Assembly (NCBI GenBank): GCA_944800085.1
Contig: CALYLO010000002.1
Location: 434,001 to 498,000 of the forward strand
DNA: 64,000 nucleotides
Direction of reading: 5' to 3'
Origin: Paenibacillus melissococcoides
GTDB lineage: Bacteria > Bacillota > Bacilli > Paenibacillales > Paenibacillaceae
The translations under genes were made by a program, and so were the position numbers. Position 1 is the first letter of the stretch. Every line of letters starts with the position of its first letter. This document shows positions 34,527 through 43,065 of this stretch, piece by piece. Below the pieces are notes generated by a model, which did no database searches, was not told the origin of the DNA, and saw only the letters and a program-made list of their open reading frames with translations.

Positions 34527-36366
34527 TCGAGTCTAGCTCCCCCTTGATGAGTATCGTGATGCGGGTGCCGTGCGGCTCGACGGCCTCGATCCGCAGCTTC
34601 GCCTTCCCGCTGCTGAACAGCTGCAGCCGCGTCAGCACATTGACGAGGCCGATGCCGGACGAGGTCTCGTCGGCTGCGGCGCCGCGCCACAGATCGTGGC
34701 TCGTGCGGATGCCGAGCCGCTCCGGATGGACCTTCGCCAGCCGTTCATTCAGCTCGATTCGCCGCTGCAGCGGCATGCCGCGGCCGTTGTCCTCGACGAT
34801 AATCTCGATCCTTTCCGTCTCTTCGCCATCGGCAGGACGGCTGACAATCCGGCTGGCAATCCGCAGCCAGCCGCCGGAGCGCTCCTGCTCCAGCCCGTGC
34901 TTGAAATAATTCTCGATCAGCGGCTGGAGCGTCATCTTCGGCACGGACAGATCCAGCGTGCCCGGATCGAGCTCGAAGCGCGCGTCGAAGGCGTTCTCGA
35001 ACCGCTGCGCCTGGAGCTGCAGGTAGGCCTTCGCATGATCGATCTCCTCCCGTAGCGTCACGATGCTCTCCTCCGTATACATGCTGTAGCGCATCATGCG
35101 GGCGAGCGCGGTGACGAGCTTATAAATCCGGGGCGCCTTGTGCTGCAGCGCCAGCGTGCCGATCGATTGCAACGCATTGTTCATGAAATGCGGATTGATC
35201 TGCGCCTGCAGCGCTTTCAACTGATTCGTCTTGTTCGCGATCTCGAGCTGGTACTCGCGCACGATAAGATTGTTAAGCCGGTCCACCATATTGCGGAAGC
35301 GCTTGGATACGACGCCGATCTCGTCATTGCCGGAAGGCTGGATGTCGACGTGCAGATTGCCGGTCTGGACCTGGCTGATATAGCGGACGAGCTGGCGGAT
35401 CGGCCGGGTAATCCGGAACGACACGATTATCGTCGCGATAATGATGACAACGAGCGATAGCGCGATCAGCAGCATGTTGACGACGGCGGCCCGGTTCGCT
35501 TCCTCCAGCAGCACATGCTTCGGAATGATTTTGATCAGCGTCATATTGACCAGCGGCGTCTCGACCCGCTCATGAACGAAGAGAGAGCCGTCCGCTTCGT
35601 TGCTGCCGCTAGGCGATGCCAGGAACGGGGCAAGATCGTGTCCGGTCTCCTGGAACGGGCGCCCGATTGCCTCCCGATCTCCTGAATAGAAAATGACGCC
35701 TTCGTCATCGACCAAATAGAACTGCTCCTTGTCCCGGGCGTAAAGCTGCTCCGCAATCCGCGACAGCGCTTCCAATTTGACGTCGATGGACAGGTAGCCG
35801 AGCCGCTCGCTTGACGGCATGCGGTAGATGGGACGATGAAGCGTGAACACTTGAACGCTCGGGAAATAATAAGGCGACGCGTTGAAGCCGTACATTCCGC
35901 TCAGATGGGTCGGCTGCATGCTTATCCCCTCCTCCGCATAGCGGCGGACGTTCTCGTCGAGCGCGACGTCATGCATGCGCCGCGGCAGGCTTTGGATGAC
36001 TAGCGTCGCCCGCTGCTGCTTGTTCCGGTATAAATAGACCTGCCAGATGTCGCCCATCGCGGCGGCGATATTTTGCAAGGAGACATAGGTATTCGCTTCC
36101 GCGGTGTAATCGTCGTAACCCAACTCGAGCTGCCGGAAAAATTCATGATCCGTATAGACCGCCAGCGACGTCCGGTTCAAATTATCCAGCAAATTGCCGA
36201 GATTGGTCTTCCCCTGAAACATAAGTTGGCGGTTCTCTTCGATGGCCCGCCGCTTCAATGAGTCGGTCGTATAGCTGTAAGACACGACCATCGTCGCGAC
36301 CGTCGGCACGATCGCCGCAATGAGCATGAACAGAATAAGCTTGGTGCGGATGCTGTTCCAGCGCAT
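34507..36366 (-). CDS. YesM/LytS-type sensor histidine kinase
   Basis: 619 aa from the ATG with GGAGG at about 9-10 bp; the TTG three codons earlier is too close to the RBS. TM1 (about 8-30) and TM2 (about 285-310) flank an extracellular cache-like sensor domain. HAMP follows, then the histidine region LKALQAQINPHFMNNALQSI (His phosphorylated). The HATPase_c has ENYFKHGLEQ, VEDNGRGMPL and SSGIGLVNVLTRL. It senses an extracellular sugar or the loaded binding protein and phosphorylates the response regulator encoded with it. Confidence 0.95.
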   Translation of the reverse strand: MRWNSIRTKLILFMLIAAIVPTVATMVVSYSYTTDSLKRRAIEENRQLMFQGKTNLGNLLDNLNRTSLAVYTDHEFFRQLELGYDDYTAEANTYVSLQNIAAAMGDIWQVYLYRNKQQRATLVIQSLPRRMHDVALDENVRRYAEEGISMQPTHLSGMYGFNASPYYFPSVQVFTLHRPIYRMPSSERLGYLSIDVKLEALSRIAEQLYARDKEQFYLVDDEGVIFYSGDREAIGRPFQETGHDLAPFLASPSGSNEADGSLFVHERVETPLVNMTLIKIIPKHVLLEEANRAAVVNMLLIALSLVVIIIATIIVSFRITRPIRQLVRYISQVQTGNLHVDIQPSGNDEIGVVSKRFRNMVDRLNNLIVREYQLEIANKTNQLKALQAQINPHFMNNALQSIGTLALQHKAPRIYKLVTALARMMRYSMYTEESIVTLREEIDHAKAYLQLQAQRFENAFDARFELDPGTLDLSVPKMTLQPLIENYFKHGLEQERSGGWLRIASRIVSRPADGEETERIEIIVEDNGRGMPLQRRIELNERLAKVHPERLGIRTSHDLWRGAAADETSSGIGLVNVLTRLQLFSSGKAKLRIEAVEPHGTRITILIKGELDSNGSVNH

Positions 36367-36413
36367 GATGTTCAACTCCTCCGGTCACAGTGTACCCGTT
36401 CGGCCCGGGGCGG

Positions 36414-36480
36414 TCAATATATTGCACCTTTTCGTTCACCACCGGCGGTGGCAACCGCTTTCAAAGGACGTCATACTAGA
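36414..36480 (+). promoter_or_regulatory. Promoter box 1 (sugar ABC permeases) with cre-like site
   Basis: Shares the pattern TCAAT, ATTGCACCT, TTCG, TCA, then CGGTG..AACCG, and CATACT as -10 (36472-36477), with box 2 at 38316. No good -35 is present, as expected for activator dependence. GGCAACCGCTTTCA (36450-36463) fits the CcpA cre consensus TGNAANCGNWNNCA at all but one fixed position and overlaps the -35 region, so glucose repression is likely. Confidence 0.7.
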
Positions 36481-36530
36481 GATATTCCTGAACACGAATA
36501 TTACTCATGACATGAAAAGGGGAGAGGCGA

Positions 36531-37412
36531 ATGTCGCGCAAAACATGGTCCCAAGTCGGACAACAGCTTTTTTTCATCGGCCCGGCGGCATTCTTTTTTA
36601 CCGTTATCGTCGTCTTTCCGTTCCTGCTCGGCATGTACTATTCCTTCACCGATTGGAATGGAGTGTCCGGGTCGGTAACCTGGGTAGGACTCGATAATTT
36701 CAGACAAATTTTCGCGAAGGATTCGGATTTTTTCCCGGCCTTCTGGTTCACGCTGCGGTTCACGGTGGCGGGCATCGTATTGACGAACCTGATCGGCTTC
36801 CTGCTCGCTTACGTGCTCACGAAGCCGCTCAAGCTGCGCAATGCGCTGCGCACCGTTTTCTTCATGCCGAACGTCATCGGCGGCCTGCTGCTCGGCTTCA
36901 TCTGGCAGTTCATCTTCGTCAAGGGCTTCGCCGCTATCGGCGAGCTGACGGGCATCGGCTTCTTCAATCTGCCGTGGCTCGGCGACGAGACGACGGCGTT
37001 CTGGGGCATTATCATCGTCTTTGTCTGGCAGACGGCCGGTTACTTGATGGTGATCTACATCGCGGCGATGACGAACATTTCGAAGGATGTGCTCGAAGCG
37101 GCCGAGATTGACGGCGCTTCCCGCGGGCAGGTGCTGCGCCACGTCATCGTGCCGCTCGTCATGCCGGCGGTGACGGTCTGCTTGTTCCTCGCCATCTCCT
37201 GGTCGTTCAAAATGTTCGACCTGAACCTGTCGCTCACGAAGGGCGGCCCGTTCAAATCGACGGAATCGGTCGCGCTGAACATTTATCTGGAGGCGTTCCA
37301 AAATAACCGCTACGGTCTCGGAACGGCCAAAGCGCTTCTGTTCTTCGTTATCGTCGCCGTCATTACCCTGATTCAGGTGAAAATCACCAAGAGCAAGGAG
37401 GTGGAGAGCTGA
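36531..37412 (+). CDS. ABC transporter sugar permease, MalF/LacF type (CUT1)
   Basis: 293 aa, six membrane helices. It starts MSRKTWSQVGQQLFFIGPAA behind GGGGAGAGG. The EAA loop that contacts the ATPase is EAAEIDGASRGQVLRHVIVP. FFMPNVIGGLLLGFIWQFI is typical of the family. It forms a heterodimer with the next gene's product to import an oligosaccharide or disaccharide. The stop overlaps the following start by 1 bp (TGATG). No ATPase gene is nearby; CUT1 systems in Bacillota commonly share an MsmX-type ATPase encoded elsewhere. Confidence 0.95.
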   Translation: MSRKTWSQVGQQLFFIGPAAFFFTVIVVFPFLLGMYYSFTDWNGVSGSVTWVGLDNFRQIFAKDSDFFPAFWFTLRFTVAGIVLTNLIGFLLAYVLTKPLKLRNALRTVFFMPNVIGGLLLGFIWQFIFVKGFAAIGELTGIGFFNLPWLGDETTAFWGIIIVFVWQTAGYLMVIYIAAMTNISKDVLEAAEIDGASRGQVLRHVIVPLVMPAVTVCLFLAISWSFKMFDLNLSLTKGGPFKSTESVALNIYLEAFQNNRYGLGTAKALLFFVIVAVITLIQVKITKSKEVES

Positions 37413-38248
37413 TGGAATCCGCGCGCAAATACGGCGTACGTCTGCTCCTGACCGAAGGACTGATGGTGCTGGCCGGACTTGTCTTTCTGGTTCCGTTCTA
37501 TTTTTTGCTGGTCAATTCCGTCAAATCGTTCGGCGATCTGCTGAGCAATGCCGCAAGCTGGCCCGTCTCCTTCGAATGGGAGAACTACCGCAAGGCGTGG
37601 GAGATCACGCAGTTCCCGCAGGCTTTCGGGAATTCGCTCCTTGTGACGGTCGCCGGCATTCTGCTTATCGGCCTCTTCAGCGCCATGGCCGCTTACCGGA
37701 TGGTGCGGCATAATTCCCGGTTCAACCGGATCCTGTTCATGGTGTTCGTCGCGGCGATGGTCATTCCGTTCCAGTCCATCATGATCCCGCTGGTCAAGGT
37801 CACGGGGACCTTGCATCTGATGGACAGCATCTGGGGACTGCTTATCTGTTATCTCGGCTTCGGGGCGCCGCTCTCGATCTTCCTGTTCCACGGCTTCGTG
37901 AAGTCGGTTCCTGCGGAAATTGAAGAGGCGGCGGTTGTCGACGGCTGTTCTCCGTATGCGGTCTTCTGGCGGATCGTGCTGCCGCTGCTGAAGCCGATGT
38001 TCGTCACGGTGGCGATTCTGAACAGCTTGTGGATCTGGAACGACTATCTGCTTCCGTCCCTCATGCTTCAGAGCGCGGAGCTGCGCACCATTCCGCTGGC
38101 GACCTATGCGTTCTTCGGGCAGTACACGAAGCAGTGGGATTTGGCGCTCCCGGCGCTCGTGCTGGGCATTACGCCGATCGTCGTCTTCTTCCTGGCGATG
38201 CAGCGCTATATTATCGAAGGGATTACGGCCGGATCGGTCAAAGGGTAA
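37412..38248 (+). CDS. ABC transporter sugar permease, MalG type (CUT1)
   Basis: 278 aa, six membrane helices. Family features: LVPFYFLLVNSVKSFGDLLS, the periplasmic-side LKVTGTLHLMDSIWGL-like loop (VKVTGTLHLMDSIWGLL) and the EAA loop EIEEAAVVDGCSPYAVFWRI. AGGAGG lies 5-10 bp before the ATG, inside the preceding gene. It works with the upstream permease and the binding protein downstream. The C-terminus (GITAGSVKG) is normal. Intact. Confidence 0.95.
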   Translation: MESARKYGVRLLLTEGLMVLAGLVFLVPFYFLLVNSVKSFGDLLSNAASWPVSFEWENYRKAWEITQFPQAFGNSLLVTVAGILLIGLFSAMAAYRMVRHNSRFNRILFMVFVAAMVIPFQSIMIPLVKVTGTLHLMDSIWGLLICYLGFGAPLSIFLFHGFVKSVPAEIEEAAVVDGCSPYAVFWRIVLPLLKPMFVTVAILNSLWIWNDYLLPSLMLQSAELRTIPLATYAFFGQYTKQWDLALPALVLGITPIVVFFLAMQRYIIEGITAGSVKG

Positions 38249-38315
38249 GATACATGCCTCAATCGGTATGTCATGACCATAAGCCGCAACGCGAGACGAT
38301 CCTGTGCTTCAATGG

Positions 38316-38382
38316 TCAATGAATTGCACCTGTTCGGTCAATTCTCTCGGTGTAACCGTTTGCAAATAGAGCCTATACTGGA
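38316..38382 (+). promoter_or_regulatory. Promoter box 2 (sugar-binding protein) with cre-like site
   Basis: TCAAT (38316) to TATACT (-10, 38374-38379) spans 64 bp, the same as in box 1, and the internal blocks ATTGCACCT, TTCG and TCA are conserved in order. TGTAACCGTTTGCA (38351-38364) is a full match to the basic cre pattern TGNAANCGNWNNCA. The binding protein thus has its own, probably stronger, promoter under the same control. Confidence 0.7.
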
Positions 38383-38504
38383 GAGGAATCAAGCGGCTGT
38401 CGCCGCCGCTGGCGGCGGACCGTCGGCTTTCTTAGCCTTTATCACACGGATATGCTACACAACCGCAACAAAATCAGGTATACACATAAGGGGAGGTCTG
38501 GCAA

Positions 38505-39803
38505 ATGAGACGAATGGCACAATGGTCGCTGGTCATGCTGCTGGCGGTATCGGTGATGCTCGCGGGCTGCGGAGCGAAGGACGCGGGCGGAGACGCTTCC
38601 TCCGCATCCGGGGCGGAGGGCGGCAAGCAGGACGTGAAGACGGTGAAGATTTTCCAATTCAAGGTGGAAATCGCGGAGGCGCTGAACCGGCTGAAGGGGG
38701 AATTCGAGAAGGAGCATCCGAATATCAAGCTCGATATTCAGACGGTCGGCGGCGGAGCCGATTACGGCGCCGCGCTGAAGGCCAAATTCGCGGGCAATGA
38801 CGCGCCCGACATCTTCAATAACGGCGGCTTCCAGGAGCTGACGACCTGGTTCGAGCATCTGGAGGACCTGTCGGATCAGCCGTGGGTGCAGGATGTGCTC
38901 CCGCTCGCGAAGGAACCGATGACCAAGGACGGCAAGCTGTACGGCATGCCGATGAACCTGGAAGGGTACGGCTTCATTTATAACAAGGATCTGTTCGCCA
39001 AGGCGGGAATTACCGAACTGCCGAAGACGCTGGCCGAGCTGGAAGAAGCCGCGAAGAAGCTGCAGGCCGCCGGCATTACGCCATTCGCCAACGGCTATCA
39101 GGAATGGTGGATTCTCGGGATTCATAACTTGAACGTCGCTTTTGCGCAGCAGCCGGACACCAATGCCTTTATTCAGGGGTTGAGCGGCGGCAGCGCGAAG
39201 TTCAAGGGCAATCCGGAGTTCGAGAATTGGGTGAACCTGCTTGACTTGACGGTAAAGTACGGCAACAAAAACCCGCTGACGACCGACTATAACACGCAGG
39301 TGACGCTGTTCGCCAAGGGCGAAGCCGCCATGATGCAGCAGGGCAACTGGACCCAGGTTCAGATCGACGGCATCGATCCGAACTTGAATCTCGGGGTGCT
39401 GCCGCTGCCGATTGACAATGACGCGGCGAAGAATGACAAGCTGCTCGTCGGCGTGCCGAACAACTGGGTCATCAACAAGAATTCCAAGGTGAAGGAAGAA
39501 GCGAAGACGTTCCTGAACTGGATGGTTACCTCCGATATCGGCAAGCAGTATATTGCCAAGGAGTTCAAGTTCATCCCGGCCATGTCGACGATCGACGCGA
39601 CGGCGGAGGATCTGGGCGACATCGCGGGCGATGTGATGAAGTACAGCCAGGACAACCGCGTCCTGAGCTGGAACTGGTTCAAATATCCGGACGGCGCCAC
39701 GCAGGAATTCGGGAACTCGATCCAGGCCTATATCGCGGGCAAGTCCGACAAGGATAAAATGTTCGATGAATTCCAAAAGGCTTGGGATAATCTGAAAAAG
39801 TAA
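38505..39803 (+). CDS. Extracellular sugar-binding lipoprotein (CUT1 ABC system)
   Basis: 432 aa. Lipoprotein signal with lipobox VMLAGCG (Cys about residue 22), then a Gly/Ser/Ala linker. The solute-binding fold follows, with FEKEHPNIKLDIQTVGGGAD, APDIFNNGGFQELTTW, AKEPMTKDGKLYGMP and NLEGYGFIYNKDLFAKAGI. It captures the sugar outside the cell and delivers it to the two permeases. GGGGAGG precedes the ATG. Its separate promoter allows excess over the permeases. The specific sugar cannot be read from sequence. Confidence 0.95.
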   Translation: MRRMAQWSLVMLLAVSVMLAGCGAKDAGGDASSASGAEGGKQDVKTVKIFQFKVEIAEALNRLKGEFEKEHPNIKLDIQTVGGGADYGAALKAKFAGNDAPDIFNNGGFQELTTWFEHLEDLSDQPWVQDVLPLAKEPMTKDGKLYGMPMNLEGYGFIYNKDLFAKAGITELPKTLAELEEAAKKLQAAGITPFANGYQEWWILGIHNLNVAFAQQPDTNAFIQGLSGGSAKFKGNPEFENWVNLLDLTVKYGNKNPLTTDYNTQVTLFAKGEAAMMQQGNWTQVQIDGIDPNLNLGVLPLPIDNDAAKNDKLLVGVPNNWVINKNSKVKEEAKTFLNWMVTSDIGKQYIAKEFKFIPAMSTIDATAEDLGDIAGDVMKYSQDNRVLSWNWFKYPDGATQEFGNSIQAYIAGKSDKDKMFDEFQKAWDNLKK

Positions 39804-40131
39804 CTTGGACTGCTAACCGAACACAATGACGCCAGGGGCTGTTCCCGCTAAGGGAGCGGCCTCTCGTCTATAGAATGGACAGGTCCATATGGCCATCATA
39901 TCTACCGATTTTTCTATTGATTTCGGAGTGAGGACAGAGACGCTTCCCATATGTGATCGAATCAAAATTACCTTATAGACTTTCGAAGTTTGATAATATA
40001 CATTGGTCTTACAATTAAAGAAAGGGGAGAGGTTTTATGAAGAAAAGGGTATATGTTTTTGTTGTACTATTATTGTTTTTTTCTTTTTTTATCGTAAGGT
40101 GCAATAGTGGTTCAAAAACCATACAAGAAGC

Positions 40132-41643
40132 CACTAGCGTTGCATCGAGCGGTTAGTTCATAATCTAATTTCAATTAACATCAATATATGATATATATTT
40201 ACATTTGCGATGTCCGCGCTAAGTCTAAAAAAGTCGAGCTGGAAACAGACCCTACGCGTTATCCATTATATGTAAAAATCGTTTTCGTTTGTCATTACGT
40301 CACAATCAGTCTCGGTTTCATCGACTTTGTTGCCTTTTTCGGACGTATCCCATTTCGCTTTGGTCGACCTCTAGATGTTCGAGTCGGCTTGCGGTTGAGT
40401 GCAGCGATCAAATTTTCCCATGGTTTTTCCGCATAGATGCGAATCAACTGGAGGAGGTCCCATGTCGACTTTTTACAGTCCAGTGTTAATTTAATCAGCA
40501 AACAGAGAGCATACGCGATTAAAGCAATATACATTTGGTTCCAAATCGCTTCGGCCGTATAACCGTGGGGTTTTACCAATCGAATATGCTGCTTGACCCA
40601 TTTAAAAAACAACTCAATATGCCAGCGATTTCGATAAATCTCGGCAATTTGATGTGCGGATAAGTCAAATCGATTCGTTACAATTCGATAGGTACGCCCT
40701 TGGTCATCGTTAAACTCAATCAAACGCAGAACCGCTGGCAGCTCCGGCATCGTCACATCAGCATCAAGGATAAACCCATTCTGCCTTTTGGGGAGGTCTC
40801 TTTTTCTGATGATCGTTAACCGGCTCTTTTGCTTGACGCGGCAAACAAATTTAATCTTATCCTCTACCCATTTCTGAAAATGGTCGTATACCTGGTATCC
40901 TCGGTCCATCACGTAGGTCGCATCTTTATCCACTGTAAATTCCAACACGACTTCATGATCGGCTACATCTTTGGTTGAAGCGACGATCTTGTCTGGATAC
41001 ATCGTTTTGGAGTCCGCAACGACCAAGGAGGTGTGCATCTTCACGCCATGGCTACTTTTGGAACAATAGGACCATTTCGCGAGAATGGGAGGTAGTGTAA
41101 TTCCCGATGAATCGATTAGCTTGAGTTTCCCAATACCAGGCGTAATGCCGCGTTTCCCTTTTGTAAGTTGCTTGATTCGATCAATGAGCGAGAAAAAGAG
41201 CGTCTGAAGATACTCCATAGGCAGCCGTTTCAGCTTCCGCGATAGTTGAGAAGCGCTTATGCTCTTGAGACCCAGAAGATCTTGAAATTCAGGATTAGCC
41301 GCTACATGCTCTGACATGACTTTGTATGAGTCTCGTTGCTGAAGCTGTGCCTCTACAAATAAGAGTGTCGAAGAGCCGACAAACAGCTTTTGGGCCCGGT
41401 ACTCCAATGACTCGTGTCGAGTAGAATGGACATGTAACCATTTTAGGCATTGACAAATGACGTTATGATTCGGTACGTTATCCATAAGAAATCTCCTTTG
41501 TTGAGGCGTTTTATGGATAACGTTAGGGTAACTCAACAATAGGAGATTTCTTTATTTTTGTCCATGAATATAGTTCAATAAGTTACAAATATAGAGACTT
41601 ATGGGATAGAAATTTTCGTAAAAAGATTGATGCAACGCTAGTG
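40132..41643 (-). mobile_element. IS4 family insertion sequence, copy A
   Basis: 1512 bp. The tips CACTAGCGTTGCATC and GATGCAACGCTAGTG are perfect 15-bp inverted repeats. The 9-bp target duplication ACAAGAAGC is at 40123-40131 and 41644-41652. The transposase is on the minus strand. Nearly identical to copy B at 50415-51927, in inverted orientation. Confidence 0.95.
40295..41485 (-). CDS. IS4 family transposase (copy A)
   Basis: 396 aa from the ATG behind AAAGGAG; 18 upstream codons are not used in copy B. DDE motifs: first Asp in LKLIDSSGITLPP, second in YVMDRGYQVYDHF, and the IS4 Y-(2)-R-(3)-E-(6)-K as YRNRWHIELFFKWVK. Only five residues differ from copy B, for example NHN/NQN near the start and NGI/NGR near the end. 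Intact, with perfect ends and target repeats, so probably active or recently active. Confidence 0.95.
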   Translation of the reverse strand: MDNVPNHNVICQCLKWLHVHSTRHESLEYRAQKLFVGSSTLLFVEAQLQQRDSYKVMSEHVAANPEFQDLLGLKSISASQLSRKLKRLPMEYLQTLFFSLIDRIKQLTKGKRGITPGIGKLKLIDSSGITLPPILAKWSYCSKSSHGVKMHTSLVVADSKTMYPDKIVASTKDVADHEVVLEFTVDKDATYVMDRGYQVYDHFQKWVEDKIKFVCRVKQKSRLTIIRKRDLPKRQNGFILDADVTMPELPAVLRLIEFNDDQGRTYRIVTNRFDLSAHQIAEIYRNRWHIELFFKWVKQHIRLVKPHGYTAEAIWNQMYIALIAYALCLLIKLTLDCKKSTWDLLQLIRIYAEKPWENLIAALNRKPTRTSRGRPKRNGIRPKKATKSMKPRLIVT

Positions 41644-42133
41644 ACAAGAAGCACTAAGCACATCACATCCAGAGCGGATAGATATTATCCATGAAGAAAA
41701 CACGAAGCATGGGATTGTCGTATTTTACCATCAACTTAGTAACAATGATTTTTCAGTTGCTGTTGTAGAAAAAAGATTCGGTAACTATAAAGTTTATAGT
41801 GGAGCACAAGGAGATATTGATTTAACGTTAAATCGGTTTGGTTTTACGTATATGTCTTTTCCACCCATAGGAAAAACATCCTCCCCTATGTATTTTGGCC
41901 TTATTAGAAATCCAGAGATAACTCAAATCAAAATTATAGAAAAGAAACGAAATATTGAAGGGCAAGCTAAAATTATTGCGGGAAAAGATGCCAGAGTTTG
42001 GTTAATGGATATGGAGGGATTTGAGGGAACAGAATTTCAAATCATAGCGCTCTCTAAGGATAATAAGGAAATTGCGAAAAGAGATGACACTATATCTGCT
42101 GAAGTATCTGATGCCGATTATAAACCTATATAG

Positions 42134-42711
42134 GTGAATAGATAGAAACTGGATGCTGGGCTAAAAAAGATATAGTCCCCAATATTCAGTCTCCCAAGAT
42201 AAAAATAAAAGCAAACGCTTTCAATTTTGTGATTTCTTTCACATATTTACCTTGGATATCTTTGGTAATATCCTTTTAAAGGATGATGTCACTAGTTACA
42301 GATCATGTAACTTTTGTTAAGACAGAGAATAATCTATACGGTGATGGATTTAAAACAAAGGGGGATTTAGTCCAATACTTAAGGGACAACCAAGTTTCAA
42401 GTGAACACCTTGGGGTGGATCTACGCTAAGCGGTACAAAATATTTATGGTTAGGGGTAGGAAATAAGACATTTAGAGTTTCTGATACAACACCTTGTTAA
42501 AGAGCTGCCGAAGCTGCGGTGACATCATCCATTGAAAGAAGAGTTAAGCAGTTTAAAGTCTTGCTTAGCTCTTCTTTCTTTTTGGGTCTAAGCTGTAAAA
42601 CCGGCTAACTCTTCAAGGGGGGCTGGTTGAAATTAGAGATGGAACCAGCCGTGAATGAGGAACGGGACGCTTTCAGAAAAAAGCCGCTCCTCCCCAAGAG
42701 GGGCCAAAACG
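42134..42711. other. AT-rich region with coding remnants
   Basis: No intact gene. On the plus strand 42287-42430 reads DHVTFVKTENNLYGDGFKTK and YLRDNQVSSEHLG, then in another frame STLSGTKYLWLGVGNKTFRV. The style is of copper amine oxidase-like stalk domains, but too little remains to be sure. A terminator follows at 42533. Confidence 0.35.
42533..42584 (+). terminator. Rho-independent terminator
   Basis: GAAAGAAGAGTTAAGCA pairs with TGCTTAGCTCTTCTTTC (one wobble), followed by TTTTT. It closes the unit of the disrupted lipoprotein and remnant genes. Confidence 0.8.
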
Positions 42712-43029
42712 TTGAAAGAGCAAGTCAACTTGACTGATCCGGAAACTGGCACCCTGAAATGGGAGGGAAAACCGGAAGGCTTTCATAAATTGGAGTCGGG
42801 AAACATCGTTCCACGACACGAGCAGGATTTAAAGACTACAAGTCTGACACAAAACGATGTGCTGCCTGTCCACTATTGGACAACTGTGGCCCTCATCTAT
42901 GATGGCGGAAACCACATCCCGTTCGACGCGGCTTCCGTTGCTCCAAAGGAAGATTTCAGTAGAGTCGGACCAGGCTCCGAGCAAAAAACAATTGACGATC
43001 GCCCTTCCTATTCTTATAATACCCATTAA
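42712..43029 (+). CDS. Hypothetical protein
   Basis: 105 aa from a TTG with AGAGGGG at about 9 bp spacing; the frame is open from an ATG at 42655, but those extra residues look random and lack an RBS. The protein is hydrophilic with no signal peptide (LKEQVNLTDPETGTLKWEGK, ENLVPRHEQ-like NIVPRHEQDLKTTSL, HYWTTVALIYDGGNHIPFDA). I do not recognise the family. It sits 36 bp before the cystine symporter gene on the same strand and may be co-transcribed. Confidence 0.45.
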   Translation: MKEQVNLTDPETGTLKWEGKPEGFHKLESGNIVPRHEQDLKTTSLTQNDVLPVHYWTTVALIYDGGNHIPFDAASVAPKEDFSRVGPGSEQKTIDDRPSYSYNTH

Positions 43030-43065
43030 ACATGTTGGAATTATAAGTTATCAGGAGGACGGATC

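Larger units (their letters stand above)
40037..42133 (+). pseudogene. Lipoprotein-like exported protein gene, interrupted by an IS4 element
   Basis: 5' part 40037-40131 (AAAGGGGAGAGG RBS): MKKRVYVFVVLLLFFSFFIV, then RCNSGSKTIQEA. 3' part from 41653: LSTSHPERIDIIHEENTKHG, KYVYSGAQGDIDL-like KVYSGAQGDIDLTLNRFGF, ending SAEVSDADYKPI at 42133. Removing the IS (40132-41643) and one 9-bp repeat restores one continuous frame of about 197 codons, with an exported N-terminus and possible acylation Cys. The function is unknown; the gene is AT-rich. Because the repair is exact, the insertion is recent. Confidence 0.85.
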
